Below, in pieces: positions 9,539 to 18,576 of a stretch of 64,000 nt of DNA. The stretch covers positions 62,001 through 126,000 of the forward strand of contig NZ_JACVEW010000003.1 in NCBI RefSeq assembly GCF_017776525.1, written 5' to 3'. Below the pieces are notes generated by a model, which did no database searches, had not been told where the DNA came from, and saw only the letters and a list, made by a program, of their open reading frames with translations. The position numbers and the translations under genes were made by a program. The DNA comes from Marinobacterium alkalitolerans (GTDB taxonomy: Bacteria > Pseudomonadota > Gammaproteobacteria > Pseudomonadales > Balneatricaceae). Every line of letters starts with the position of its first letter. Positions within the stretch are counted from its first letter, which is position 1.

Positions 9539-10468
9539 ATGCCCAGTGTTCTATCGATTACAGCCCCGATTTTCATTCTGATCGGCCTGGGCTATCTGGC
9601 TGTCAAAACCTCTCTCGTACCTTCTGCCGCTGCGGCAGGCATGGGCCGGTTTGTGCTCTATTTCAGCCTGCCGGCACTGATTTTCGGCACCCTGTCTCGA
9701 ATGGAGTTTGGTCAGGTGATCGTACCGAGCTATTTGCTGATCTATGCAACAGCCTCGCTGCTCACGCTGTTGATTGGTGTCGTGCTGCATCGAAAGGCTC
9801 TGGGTGACTCCCTCACAGACAGTGGCGTCAAGGGCATGGGCATGGCTGTTTCCAACAGCGCCTTCATTGGCTACCCGGTTTTGCTGCAGGTCTTTGGAGA
9901 ACCACCGGCGCAGGCCTTTGCCATGTCCTTGATGGTGGAGAACCTGCTCATCATTCCACTGGCGCTGATCATCATAGAGTCCGGCACCCAGACAAAACAG
10001 ACCTCGCGTCTGCAGTATGCCGGCTCCGTATTCAGCAGGGTGCTGCCTAACCCGCTGGTCCTGTCCATTGCAGCCGGCATGCTGGTTTCATTACTCGGGC
10101 TTGAAATTCCGCCGGTTGCGGACCGAACCCTGGACATGTTGGCGCAGGCATCGGCAGCGGTTGCCCTGTTCAGTATTGGCGGGGTGCTGGTGGGCACCTC
10201 CATCCGAGGTCACCTGTCAGCCGTACCTCTGGTGACCGCCGGCAAACTGATGCTGCACCCTCTGCTGGTGTTTTTGCTGCTCATGCTGGTTCCGGGCCTG
10301 TCGCCCGACCTGCGCCTGTCCATGCTCCTGCTGGCATCCATGCCCATGTTCAGCGTGTATCCGATTATTGCCGGCCCCTATGGTCTGAGCCAAACCTGCG
10401 CCAGCATTCTGATTGCCACCACGGCACTGTCGTTCGTCAGTCTGAACCTGGTTTTGTCACTGCTCTGA
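9539..10468 (+). CDS. AEC family permease (auxin efflux carrier-like)
   Basis: 309-residue inner-membrane carrier with about ten hydrophobic helices (first at residues 4-22, last at 290-308) and the two-fold repeated topology of the AEC/BART group. NSAFIGYPVLLQVFGE near residue 105 is the family's broken-helix motif. Bacterial members move organic acids such as malate, malonate or other small carboxylates; the substrate here is unknown. AAAGGA lies 8 bases before the ATG. The gene stands alone on the plus strand and meets the minus-strand TRAP operon tail to tail. Confidence 0.88.
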   Translation: MPSVLSITAPIFILIGLGYLAVKTSLVPSAAAAGMGRFVLYFSLPALIFGTLSRMEFGQVIVPSYLLIYATASLLTLLIGVVLHRKALGDSLTDSGVKGMGMAVSNSAFIGYPVLLQVFGEPPAQAFAMSLMVENLLIIPLALIIIESGTQTKQTSRLQYAGSVFSRVLPNPLVLSIAAGMLVSLLGLEIPPVADRTLDMLAQASAAVALFSIGGVLVGTSIRGHLSAVPLVTAGKLMLHPLLVFLLLMLVPGLSPDLRLSMLLLASMPMFSVYPIIAGPYGLSQTCASILIATTALSFVSLNLVLSLL

Positions 10469-10578
10469 AGTGGCATTCAGATCCCCTGACAGCCATGAAA
10501 ACAGTTCGGTCAAGCCAGATAGAAAAAGGGCGGCATGCATTAACGCACCCGCCCTCAGCGCACTTCATGAATGCCACT
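10469..10578. terminator. Terminator region between convergent AEC permease and TRAP operon
   Basis: Hairpin GGGCGG (10528-10533) / CCGCCC (10549-10554) is followed on the minus strand by a run of five T, giving an intrinsic terminator for the TRAP operon (10523-10554). It is enclosed by an 11-base inverted repeat, AGTGGCATTCA (10469-10479) / TGAATGCCACT (10568-10578). The outer repeat begins right after the AEC stop codon and overlaps the dctM stop, so the region may end transcription from both sides. Confidence 0.6.
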
Positions 10579-11884
10579 AACGCTGCGTCATGGTTGTTGG
10601 CAGATAGGTAACAATCTCCGGGAACCAGTAGATCAGCACGATAGCGACCAGAATCATCAGGAAGAAGGGCAAGGCGGCCCTGGCAACGTAAAGAATGTTC
10701 TTGCCGGTGAGGGCCTGTATCACGAACAGGTTGAAGCCGACCGGTGGCGTGATCTGTGACATCTCTACCACCAGCACGATGTAGATGCCGAACCAGAGCA
10801 GGTCGATACCGGCCTGCTGCACCATCGGCAACACCACCGCCACGGTCAGTACCACGACAGAAATGCCATCCAGAAAGCAGCCCAGCATGACAAACAGCAC
10901 AGTCAGGTAAATCAGCAACTCAAAGGGTGACAAGTCGAGGGTGCCGATCCATTCGGTCAACGCACGGGGAATGCCCAGAAATCCCATTGCCAGTGTGAGG
11001 AAGTGCGCACCAACCAGAATCAGCCCGATCATGCAGGAGCTTTTCACCGCCCCCAGCAGACTTTCCTTGAAGCTGTCCATCGTGAGTGAGCCGGTCACAC
11101 CTGCCAGCACCAGCGCACCGAACACACCCAGTGCCGCCGCCTCTGTTGGCGTTGTGAAGCCCGCATAGATGGAGCCCAATACAAAACCGATCAGGCCCAT
11201 GATCGGCAACAGTTTTCTCAGGGCCCCAAGCTTGGCCGCCAGCGAAACCTGCGCCTTGCTTTGCCAGGGCACCTCGTCCTTGTGCAGCAGCGCCCAGACC
11301 ATGGTGTATCCCATGAACAGAATCACCAGCATCAGGCCCGGCAAGGCACCGGCAATAAACAGGCGCCCGATGGATACCTCGGCCGCGACACCGTAGACGA
11401 TGAGAATAATCGAAGGCGGGATCAGCAGGCCCAGCGTACCCGAGCCGGCCAGCGTGCCCACTGCCATGCGGTCACTGTATCCCTGTGCCTTGAGTTCAGG
11501 CAGGGTCATGCGCCCGATGGTCGCCGCAGTCGCGGCAGATGAGCCCGATACAGCGGCAAAGATGCCGCAGCTGAGTACGTTCACGTGCAGCAGCTTGCCC
11601 GGCAGGCCTCCCAGCCAGGGCGCCAGCCCGGTGAACAGATCCGATGACAGGCGGGTTCGGAACAACACCTCCCCCATCCAGATAAACATCGGCAAGGCGG
11701 TCAGTGACCAGGCCGTACTGGCACCCCAGCTGGAGGTACCAAACAGCAGGCCGATCTGCTCGTTACCCGAAAGCATCAGGCCGAGTACCGCGACACCCAC
11801 CAGCGCCAGCGAGACCCAGACCCCCACGGCCAGCATCAACAGCATGCTGATGGCGAGGATAATCGATAGCGTCATCGGCTCCAT
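10577..11884 (-). CDS. dctM: TRAP transporter large permease DctM
   Basis: 435-residue inner-membrane protein, the sodium-coupled transport subunit of a tripartite ATP-independent periplasmic (TRAP) system. About twelve hydrophobic helices are visible. The family-typical segment GSSAATAATIGRMTLPEL lies near residue 115, and FTTPTEAAALGVFGAL near residue 230. ATG 11884 overlaps the dctQ stop as TGATG, so the two are translationally coupled. An upstream TTG is the other possible start. It is the last gene of the operon, before a hairpin with a T-run. The substrate is set by the DctP partner and is unknown; C4-dicarboxylates or other organic acids are usual. Confidence 0.93.
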   Translation of the reverse strand: MEPMTLSIILAISMLLMLAVGVWVSLALVGVAVLGLMLSGNEQIGLLFGTSSWGASTAWSLTALPMFIWMGEVLFRTRLSSDLFTGLAPWLGGLPGKLLHVNVLSCGIFAAVSGSSAATAATIGRMTLPELKAQGYSDRMAVGTLAGSGTLGLLIPPSIILIVYGVAAEVSIGRLFIAGALPGLMLVILFMGYTMVWALLHKDEVPWQSKAQVSLAAKLGALRKLLPIMGLIGFVLGSIYAGFTTPTEAAALGVFGALVLAGVTGSLTMDSFKESLLGAVKSSCMIGLILVGAHFLTLAMGFLGIPRALTEWIGTLDLSPFELLIYLTVLFVMLGCFLDGISVVVLTVAVVLPMVQQAGIDLLWFGIYIVLVVEMSQITPPVGFNLFVIQALTGKNILYVARAALPFFLMILVAIVLIYWFPEIVTYLPTTMTQR

Positions 11885-12402
11885 CAAGCTTCCTCCAGGT
11901 TAATTTCATCTTCGGCGCCGATGTAATCCGGCAGGTCGCCCTTGATCACTGACACCAGTGCATCCAGCACCGCCAGCATTAACGCTGTGGTCCCCAGCCC
12001 CAAAGGCACCTGCGGTGCCCACAACGGCATGGCGATGTACCCATGTGTCACTTCTTCAAACACATAGGACTCCCACACCATGAACCAGCTGTACCAGGCC
12101 ATGAAGCCTGTCAGTGCCAGCCCGAACACCAATACGATGAATTCCTGCAGCCGCCGCCAGCGTGGAGGCAAGCGCTGTATCGCCAGCGTGACCCGGATAT
12201 GCCCGCCTTCATGGAGGGTGTAGGCCAGGCCGAAGAAAATGGAAGCGGCCAGTGAATAGCCGGCAAAGTCCTCTGCCGAAGGAATGATAAAACCGAAAAA
12301 GCGCCCCACGATCTGCCCCAGTATCAACAACATAATGGCGATGATGCAGGCACCGGACAGGTAACCGGAGGTCAGATAGAATTTTTCTCGTACTGCTGAC
12401 AT
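11884..12402 (-). CDS. dctQ: TRAP transporter small permease DctQ
   Basis: 172-residue membrane protein with four hydrophobic helices, the small subunit that docks the binding protein and partners DctM. Typical features are an N-terminal helix after a short cytosolic tail, and the sequence AGYSLAASIFFGLAYTLHEG followed by HIRV near residues 47-70, which is the DctQ family signature region. It lies 49 bases downstream of dctP and overlaps dctM by one base at the start/stop junction. The acidic C-terminus (EDEINLEEA) is cytosolic. Confidence 0.9.
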   Translation of the reverse strand: MSAVREKFYLTSGYLSGACIIAIMLLILGQIVGRFFGFIIPSAEDFAGYSLAASIFFGLAYTLHEGGHIRVTLAIQRLPPRWRRLQEFIVLVFGLALTGFMAWYSWFMVWESYVFEEVTHGYIAMPLWAPQVPLGLGTTALMLAVLDALVSVIKGDLPDYIGAEDEINLEEA

Positions 12403-12451
12403 AGCCTTGTCCCATCAATGGCCTCCGGACAGCGCCCGGAGGCCTGAGCAT

Positions 12452-13417
12452 TTACTGACGGTATTGTTCGAGAATCTTGCCAATCTCTTCCGGAGCTTCA
12501 GCTTCCCACTCTTTCACCATGATGGCACCGATCTTCTCCAGCTCGGCCATGAGTTCATCCGAAGGCTCGCTCACCACGATACCGTTGGCTGCCAGCGTTT
12601 CGGTATCCTGCCTGGCGGTTTCGCGAACCCCTTCCCAGCCTTTCTGCTCGGCATTGGCGGCTGCCGTCAGAATGGCCTCCTGAGTGTCCTTATCCAGACG
12701 GCGGAAGGCGCGCTTGTTGGCCACTACGATATTTTTTGGGATCCAGGCGGAAATATCCGTGTAGTGCGTCAGGTAGTCCCACGCCTGACCGTTTGCGCCT
12801 GTTGAGGGCGAGGTGATCATGGCGTCAATGATGCCGGTGCTGAACGCCTGCGGGATTTCCGGCACCTGCACGGTGGTGGGCGAGGTATTCATCAAGTCTG
12901 CCAGACGTGATGTGGAGGGGCTGTAAGCACGCATTTTGGTGCCTTCAAGGTCTGCCAGGGTGTTAACCGGGAACTTGGTATACAAACTCTGCGCCGGCCA
13001 GGGCACGGTGTAGAGCAGCTTCATGCCTTCCTTGTCGAGCTGTTTCTCGATTTCAGGCTTGGCCGCTTCCCAGAGCTTTTGTGACTCTTCAAAGCTGGTT
13101 GCCAGGAAAGGAATGTTGTCATGCTTGAAGACGGGGTGCGTATTCCCCATCACCCCGATGAACACCTCACCCAGTTGTACCTGACCCGTTCTCACGGCGC
13201 GCGGGATCTCGGGATGTTTGATCAGTGACGCGCCTGAGTGCACGGTGATGTCGATCTGACCTCCGGTCTTGTCTCGGATCTCGTCTGCAAATTGATAGGC
13301 TATTTTGGTCGGCAGGTTGGCGTCCCCGTAGGGCGTCGGCATATGCCAGGTGTCTGCCTGTGCCGTGACGCTCATCGCGCCTGAGAGAGCAATAATACCG
13401 GCGATCTTCTTGAACAT
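12452..13417 (-). CDS. dctP: TRAP transporter periplasmic substrate-binding protein DctP
   Basis: 321-residue periplasmic solute receptor. I chose ATG 13417 over an ATG 17 codons upstream because GGAG sits 8 bases ahead and it gives a clean signal peptide (MFKKIAGIIALSGAMSVTAQA, cleaved before DTWHMP). The mature part shows the DctP fold: TKIAYQFADEIRDKTGG, the SLYTKFPVNTLADLEGTKMR segment, and EIPQAFSTGIIDAMITSPST with the family's conserved hinge region. The Arg that binds the substrate carboxylate is likely in KMRAYSPS. The ligand cannot be named. It is the first gene of the dctP-dctQ-dctM operon; possible regulatory repeats lie upstream at 13641-13691. Confidence 0.92.
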   Translation of the reverse strand: MFKKIAGIIALSGAMSVTAQADTWHMPTPYGDANLPTKIAYQFADEIRDKTGGQIDITVHSGASLIKHPEIPRAVRTGQVQLGEVFIGVMGNTHPVFKHDNIPFLATSFEESQKLWEAAKPEIEKQLDKEGMKLLYTVPWPAQSLYTKFPVNTLADLEGTKMRAYSPSTSRLADLMNTSPTTVQVPEIPQAFSTGIIDAMITSPSTGANGQAWDYLTHYTDISAWIPKNIVVANKRAFRRLDKDTQEAILTAAANAEQKGWEGVRETARQDTETLAANGIVVSEPSDELMAELEKIGAIMVKEWEAEAPEEIGKILEQYRQ

Positions 13418-13640
13418 GTTTGAATCTCCGTTTGCGTATACGTCTGCCTGAATCGGCTTATTCAACATTTAGCCTGCTGACCACAGATGCGTGACCAGCG
13501 CGCTGTCAGTGCACATGAAAGGCTGGGTACGACGCCGCATGTTCCCTTGAGAAGGTCGGTTGCCGTGTCGGCCGCCTCCCTGCCGTTGATAAGAAAACAG
13601 CTGCGGGCCCCTTCAAGCCCCTCATGCATGGACGTTTTGC

Positions 13641-13691
13641 GTCTTGTTAAGACTAGTAGAGAGGGCCAACAAGTCTAATTTTGGCTTGTTG
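13641..13691. promoter_or_regulatory. Clustered short inverted repeats upstream of dctP
   Basis: GTCTT-GTT-AAGAC (13641-13653) and CAACAAG (13667-13673) / CTTGTTG (13685-13691) place three AACAAG half-sites within 55 bases, about 230 bases ahead of dctP. They may be an operator for the TRAP operon or part of the terminator of the EamA gene. No regulator is adjacent; this is weak evidence. Confidence 0.25.
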
Positions 13692-13728
13692 AACAACTGA
13701 ATGCGCTGGAGTGCTCGTAAATGCGCCC

Positions 13729-14592
13729 TTACGCTGAGGACGAAAGCTTGAGGCAGAGAATGCCCGCCAGAATGATAATCGCACCCACCAGCCGGCGTTT
13801 CCAGGCGGTACGTTCATGGAAGTAGAAGATAGAGATCAGGGCTGCGATGACGATGCCGGCATTGGAATAGGCCACTACCACCGCCGATGGCAGGCTGCGC
13901 ATGGCATACACCACCAGTGCGTAGGCCAGACCGACGCAGAGTCCACCGATGACCATGGGCCCAAGCCCAATCCGGGCCTTGGGCCACCAGCGCCCCTGCT
14001 CCCGCCTGTGAAGCAGCGTCAACGTCACCCAGGAAAGCAGATAGCCTACTGACACAAAGCCGATCACTGCCCCCATATCCGGCAGCTGCTGTACGGCGGC
14101 CTTGTCACTCATGGAGTAGATACTGGTGCCGAACATGGCCAGAAAGGCCCAGGGCAGAGCGCCCCGATCACTGCCCCCATCGGCACTTCGTGCCATCACC
14201 AGTAAGCCCGCCACACTGATGGCGATGCCCGCCCACGCTGCTGCGGTAAGGCGCTCATCGAGCAACAGCAGGCTCCAGATGGCAATCAGCAGGGGCGAAC
14301 TTCTGACCAGGGGATACACGAGTGCGGCCGGAGCCTGTCGGTAGGCCTGCCGCAGCCCCAGAAAATACACACTGTTGGCTACCGCAGAGGTGCAGAGCAG
14401 CGCGACGAATTCCGCATTCCACTCGACCCGGGTAGCCAGAGACCAGAAGCCCCAGGGCGCCAGCAATACCAGATGTGCGAGCAACACCCACCAGAGCGGC
14501 ACCGCATGAGCCGGCTGATGCCGAGCAATCAGATTCCAGGTCACATGCATCGCCACCGACAGCAGGATTGCGAGCTGAGCATCAAGCGCCAT
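13729..14592 (-). CDS. EamA/DMT superfamily permease, coupled to phnP
   Basis: 287-residue inner-membrane protein with ten hydrophobic helices in two EamA repeats (about 5-135 and 148-285). The repeat ends show the usual pattern LLDERLTAAAWAGIAISVAG and FYFHERTAWKRRLVGAIIIL. It belongs to the drug/metabolite transporter superfamily, which moves small metabolites in or out. Its ATG lies inside the end of phnP (11-base overlap), so it is translated with the phosphonate operon and probably handles a metabolite of that pathway (inference). The direction and substrate are unknown. It is the last gene of the phn transcription unit. Confidence 0.85.
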   Translation of the reverse strand: MALDAQLAILLSVAMHVTWNLIARHQPAHAVPLWWVLLAHLVLLAPWGFWSLATRVEWNAEFVALLCTSAVANSVYFLGLRQAYRQAPAALVYPLVRSSPLLIAIWSLLLLDERLTAAAWAGIAISVAGLLVMARSADGGSDRGALPWAFLAMFGTSIYSMSDKAAVQQLPDMGAVIGFVSVGYLLSWVTLTLLHRREQGRWWPKARIGLGPMVIGGLCVGLAYALVVYAMRSLPSAVVVAYSNAGIVIAALISIFYFHERTAWKRRLVGAIIILAGILCLKLSSSA

Positions 14593-15352
14593 GGTCAGGA
14601 CTCAGGCTCAATCCGTCACGGGCAACAAACACGCCTTCAGGCAAGGCGGCCCCCTGCTGCAACCAGGTATCCAAACGGTGGCTAATATGGGTCAACCATA
14701 GCCGCCTGGCACCTGTTTCACGCCAGGTCGACAGCGCCGAATTCAAGTCGTTGTGATTCCGGGGTGGTGTATCGCAAGGGGGCTCACTGCAATCCAGCAC
14801 CAGTTCATCCAGCGGGTTCGCTTGAAGGTACTCCAGCGTTTGCTCCGGCAACCCAACGGTATCCGTGAGATATGCCAGCCGCCAATGCCCCTGACGAATC
14901 AGAAACCCCTGGGTCGCTCGAGAGTGAATCAGTGGCAAAGGGGTGACAGCAAACGCACCGAAGTCCAACTCACGGAAGTGTTCGCAAGAGGGCAGAAACT
15001 GGAACACACCAGGATGCTTATAGAGGTCATCCGCTCCCTCGGGGTCATCCGGTCGGTAAACCGGAATTTTTCGCTCCGATTCGGCCCAGCGCAGCGGGAA
15101 CAGCCCTTGCACATGATCCATATGAAAATGGGTCAGTAACACCCGCACCACCTCTTCAAAACGAAAGTGTTCCGCCAGATCGGTGATACCCGCATCGAGC
15201 AGCGTCACCCCTTCGTTGGTACGAATCACTGCAGATGCACTCTGCCTGCGCTTGGAGGGGTCGCGCCGTGCAACAGAGCAGGCCGGGCAGTCACAGCCCC
15301 AAAGCGGAACACCGCCGGCATTCCCCGTCCCCGTCAGCTGGAATTCAAGCAT
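14582..15352 (-). CDS. phnP: Phosphoribosyl 1,2-cyclic phosphate phosphodiesterase PhnP
   Basis: 256-residue metallo-beta-lactamase-fold hydrolase that opens 5-phospho-ribose 1,2-cyclic phosphate to ribose 1,5-bisphosphate, the step after C-P cleavage. Seen: LTGTGNAGGVPLWGCDCPAC with the structural zinc cysteines, the metal site THFHMDHVQGL near residue 84, LLDAGITDL, YLTDTVGL and the C-terminal LTHISH. ATG 15352 (MLEFQLTG) overlaps the phnN stop by 8 bases and fits the E. coli start; the in-frame ATG ten codons earlier adds an unrelated tail. It overlaps the next gene (EamA) by 11 bases. Confidence 0.95.
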   Translation of the reverse strand: MLEFQLTGTGNAGGVPLWGCDCPACSVARRDPSKRRQSASAVIRTNEGVTLLDAGITDLAEHFRFEEVVRVLLTHFHMDHVQGLFPLRWAESERKIPVYRPDDPEGADDLYKHPGVFQFLPSCEHFRELDFGAFAVTPLPLIHSRATQGFLIRQGHWRLAYLTDTVGLPEQTLEYLQANPLDELVLDCSEPPCDTPPRNHNDLNSALSTWRETGARRLWLTHISHRLDTWLQQGAALPEGVFVARDGLSLSPDHGA

Positions 15353-15929
15353 CCACCAGCACTCCGTCGTGTAAGGCACCACTGTAGCGTTGCACCAGTC
15401 GAGTCAGCTGACTGACGCTCTGCTCCAGGTCACCACTGTTGTCGAGTACCTCAGCATCGCCTGCCAGCCGCTGGCGAAACCGTCGATTACGCTCAAGCCG
15501 CGCTTCGATCTGTTCCGCACTCTCGCGCCCTCTTGCCATCAGCCTTGAGCGCAGTTGTTCTTCTTCTACTGAAACCAGCACCGGCACCAGCGCCGAACCA
15601 AAGCAGGTGCGTGCTTCATCGAGGTGACCTCGCGATCCATTGACCAGAACCGAATGCCCGGTGTTCAGCCAGTGTTCCACCTCGCGCCCCACCGCGTAGC
15701 GGCAACCATTGGCATTCCAGTGCAGCATGAACAGGCCCGACCTCAGGCGCTGATCGAACTCCTGCTCGGACAGCTCCACATGGTTTTCTCCACCGGACTG
15801 CCAGCAGCGCGTAATGTAACGGTGAGCGAACAGCAGCGGCCCCTGACCGCCAAGCTGCTCACGCAGCCCGGTGATCAGCGAGTCCTTGCCACTGCCTGAA
15901 GGTCCCATCAGGTAAAACAGGTGTGCCAT
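15345..15929 (-). CDS. phnN: Ribose 1,5-bisphosphate phosphokinase PhnN
   Basis: 194-residue guanylate-kinase-like enzyme that phosphorylates ribose 1,5-bisphosphate to PRPP, the last step of the C-P lyase pathway. Walker A is GPSGSGKDS at residues 9-17, and the kinase lid/base region RYITRCWQSGGENHVELSE resembles other PhnN proteins. I chose ATG 15929 (MAHLFYLMG), 7 bases after the phnM stop with GAGG ahead. The longer reading adds 24 residues that overlap phnM. Length matches E. coli PhnN (about 185). Confidence 0.95.
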   Translation of the reverse strand: MAHLFYLMGPSGSGKDSLITGLREQLGGQGPLLFAHRYITRCWQSGGENHVELSEQEFDQRLRSGLFMLHWNANGCRYAVGREVEHWLNTGHSVLVNGSRGHLDEARTCFGSALVPVLVSVEEEQLRSRLMARGRESAEQIEARLERNRRFRQRLAGDAEVLDNSGDLEQSVSQLTRLVQRYSGALHDGVLVDA

Positions 15930-15936
15930 GTGCGCC

Positions 15937-17073
15937 TCAGAATACCCGGTTGCCATCTTTCCAGACGTGAAGGATGTGGGCGTGATCTTCCAGCCCTTCA
16001 CACCAGATCAGATCCGCCCGTTTGCCAATGGCGATTTCACCACGATCCTCCAGCCCGGCCGCTTCAGCCGGACGCTGGCTGACCAGGCGCGTGGCTGCAG
16101 GCAGGTCATAGTGGTTGCGTTCATCCTTCACCAGCTTGAACGCGGCATCGAGCAGGCTGGCCGGGTAGTAGTCACTGGAGAGCACATCCAGCAGCCCTTC
16201 ACTGGCCAGCGCGTGAGCCGCCACGTTGCCGGAATGGGAACCACCCCGCACCACGTTGGGCGCCCCCATCAAGACCGCCATGCCATGGCGGTGGGCTTCC
16301 CGAGCGGCCTCTTCGGTGGTGGGGAACTCGGCAATCACCATGCCATGCTGCAGCGACTCTTCCACATGCGCCACCGTTGCATCGTCATGGCTGGCCAGCG
16401 GAATGCCATGATCCAGGCAGATATCGGCGATGGCGCGACGGTAGTCGGCACTGTAGATACGGCTGGCTTCGGTCTGGCGCTGGATGAACGCTTCCAGTTC
16501 AGTGTCCGAGAGTTTGTACTTGCCCTTGTAGTACTGACGATACTTGTCGATGTTGGCAAACTGACGCTGACCCGGCGAGTGGTCCATGATCGACACCAGC
16601 TGCGGCGGATGCGCCTCCAGCAGGTGCCTGAAGTTGTGCAGCGTATCCTTGTGACTCACTTCGCAGCGCAGGTGCAGCAGATGGTCGGCACGGATCAGAC
16701 CCCGTTCCCGGTTGTCATTCAGCGCCTCGGCCATGCGGCTCAGGTTGTTGAGGCGCTCGCTCCCTTCCACTACATCACCCACCGAAATGGCATCAAAGAC
16801 GGTGGTAATACCGGCACTGATCATCTGCGCATCGTGTACCTTGAATGCCTGAGTGCCCGGCCAGGCCACGCCCGGGCGCGGTGTGAAGTGCTTCTCCATG
16901 TTATCGGTGTGCAGCTCCACCATTCCGGGCATCAGGTAGCCGCCCTGACAATCCACCGCGCCCGGCAGGCTTACACGTCCGGAGTCGAGCGCCTGAATCT
17001 GACCTTCACTGATATGGAGCGAACCGTTAATCACTTCGTCCTTGAGGACAATTTGAGCATTGGTAAGGATCAT
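15937..17073 (-). CDS. phnM: Ribose 1-methylphosphonate 5-triphosphate diphosphohydrolase PhnM
   Basis: 378-residue amidohydrolase-fold enzyme. It removes pyrophosphate from alpha-D-ribose 1-alkylphosphonate 5-triphosphate to give the 5-phosphate substrate of PhnJ. Metal-binding motifs: [13 protein letters not shown] near residues 50-62, [12 protein letters not shown], and [14 protein letters not shown]. The C-terminal [10 protein letters not shown] is usual for the superfamily. ATG 17073 overlaps the phnL stop (ATGA), so translation is coupled. Length equals E. coli PhnM. Confidence 0.96.
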   Translation of the reverse strand: MILTNAQIVLKDEVINGSLHISEGQIQALDSGRVSLPGAVDCQGGYLMPGMVELHTDNMEKHFTPRPGVAWPGTQAFKVHDAQMISAGITTVFDAISVGDVVEGSERLNNLSRMAEALNDNRERGLIRADHLLHLRCEVSHKDTLHNFRHLLEAHPPQLVSIMDHSPGQRQFANIDKYRQYYKGKYKLSDTELEAFIQRQTEASRIYSADYRRAIADICLDHGIPLASHDDATVAHVEESLQHGMVIAEFPTTEEAAREAHRHGMAVLMGAPNVVRGGSHSGNVAAHALASEGLLDVLSSDYYPASLLDAAFKLVKDERNHYDLPAATRLVSQRPAEAAGLEDRGEIAIGKRADLIWCEGLEDHAHILHVWKDGNRVF

Positions 17074-17783
17074 GACACTGCCTTGTCTTGAGTTTTGTCA
17101 CCGGGTGCAATTTCGAAAATCCGGTCCGCAACCGCGTTGCGCACCTCGGCATCGTGGAAGATACCGACCACCGCACTGCCGTTCTGTCGGGCCTCACGGA
17201 TCAGCTCGACCACGATGCTGGCGTTACGCTGGTCCAGCGAAGCAGTGGGTTCATCCAGCAGCAGGATGGGATAGTCGACGATAAAGCCGCGTGCAATATT
17301 GACGCGCTGCTGCTCACCACCGGAAAAGGTGCCGGGCGGCAGTGACCAGAGCCGTTGCGGAATATGCAAACGTTCCAGCAGCTCGCCGGCACGCTGGTGC
17401 GCCGTCACCTGATCCACGCCACGCTCTCGCAAGGGCTGTGCCACCACATCCAGTGTTGAGACACGTGGGATGACACGCAGAAACTGACTCACATAGCCGA
17501 TGGTCTCGCGACGGATCTCCAGCAATGTCTGACTGGGCGCTCCGGTCAGCTCGACCATTTCACCCCGATGGCGTACACGAATACTCCCCCGGGAGGGCAG
17601 GTAGTTGGCATACAGTGAGCGCAGCAGCGTGCTTTTACCGGAGCCGCTTTCACCAAACAGGACGGTACATTCCCCCTGGCGCGCTCTGAAATCGATTCCA
17701 CTGAACACGGGCAGCGTAATACCACCCTGGTTGTGCAGGGTGAACACCTTGGTGAGCCCCTCTACTTCAATCATGGTTTGCAT
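17070..17783 (-). CDS. phnL: Phosphonate C-P lyase system ATP-binding protein PhnL
   Basis: 237-residue ABC-type ATPase that is not a transporter subunit. It works with PhnI, PhnG and PhnH in coupling phosphonate to the ribose of ATP. Walker A is GESGSGKST at about 45-53, the signature is [12 protein letters not shown], and Walker B is [12 protein letters not shown]. The start ATG 17783 has GGAGCG 7 bases ahead. It lies 17 bases after phnK and overlaps phnM by 4 bases. Confidence 0.95.
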   Translation of the reverse strand: MQTMIEVEGLTKVFTLHNQGGITLPVFSGIDFRARQGECTVLFGESGSGKSTLLRSLYANYLPSRGSIRVRHRGEMVELTGAPSQTLLEIRRETIGYVSQFLRVIPRVSTLDVVAQPLRERGVDQVTAHQRAGELLERLHIPQRLWSLPPGTFSGGEQQRVNIARGFIVDYPILLLDEPTASLDQRNASIVVELIREARQNGSAVVGIFHDAEVRNAVADRIFEIAPGDKTQDKAVS

Positions 17784-17799
17784 CTGTATCGCTCCAGAA

Positions 17800-18576
17800 T
17801 CAGGGGGTCAGCACAGAGGAGACCAGCAGCTGGGTGTAGGCGTGCTGAGGATCATCCAGTACCTGGTCAGTCAGGCCGGTTTCGACCACTTCGCCTCGGC
17901 GCATGACAATCAAGCGCTGCGCCAGCAGACGCGCCACCGCCAGATCGTGGGTAACGATCACCACGGCCAGGTTCAGTTCGGTGACCAGTCGACGCAGCAG
18001 GTCCAGCAGGCGCGCCTGTACCGACACATCCAGGCCGCCGGTCGGCTCGTCCATAAACACCAGCCGTGGGTGGGTCACCAGATTACGGGCGATCTGCAGG
18101 CGCTGCTGCATCCCGCCGGAATAGGTGGTGGGCTTGTCATCAATCCGATCGGTATCCAGTTCCACATCGGACATCCACTGTTCAGCGGTCGCCCGCAGGT
18201 TGCCGTAATGGCGCTCGCCGGTGGCCATCAGGCGCTCACCGATATTGGCGCCACCGGAGACCCCCATCCGTAGTCCATCGCGGGCATGCTGATGCACAAT
18301 GCCCCACTCGGTGCGCTGCAATTGGCGTTGGCGGGACTCGCTCAAGCCATACAGGTCGAGCATCTCGCCTGCCCGGTTGCGGTATTGGATGGTGCCGCTA
18401 TCCGGCGCCAGACGAGCGGACAGGCAGCTCAGCAGGGTGGACTTGCCGGAGCCGGACTCGCCCACGATCCCCAGCACCTCACCGGGATAAAGATCAAAGC
18501 TCACGTTGGCACAACCTTTATTCGCGGCATACAGCTTGGTGATCTCCTTCACCTGCAGCAAAGGCTCGGTCATCAT
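17800..18576 (-). CDS. phnK: Phosphonate C-P lyase system ATP-binding protein PhnK
   Basis: 258-residue ABC ATPase that binds the PhnGHIJ core. Walker A is [11 protein letters not shown], the signature is [12 protein letters not shown], and Walker B is [12 protein letters not shown]; the C-terminal part resembles oligopeptide ABC ATPases, as in E. coli. ATG 18576 overlaps the phnJ stop (ATGA) and has AGGAGG 6 bases upstream. A second ATG follows immediately. A longer reading from 18612 would run through phnJ and is less likely. Confidence 0.95.
   Translation of the reverse strand: MMTEPLLQVKEITKLYAANKGCANVSFDLYPGEVLGIVGESGSGKSTLLSCLSARLAPDSGTIQYRNRAGEMLDLYGLSESRQRQLQRTEWGIVHQHARDGLRMGVSGGANIGERLMATGERHYGNLRATAEQWMSDVELDTDRIDDKPTTYSGGMQQRLQIARNLVTHPRLVFMDEPTGGLDVSVQARLLDLLRRLVTELNLAVVIVTHDLAVARLLAQRLIVMRRGEVVETGLTDQVLDDPQHAYTQLLVSSVLTP

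Noticed and set aside
9373-9576. 67-codon minus-strand ORF with one hydrophobic segment
   Set aside because: Starts within the AEC permease gene, has no ribosome site and overlaps its translation start region; judged chance.
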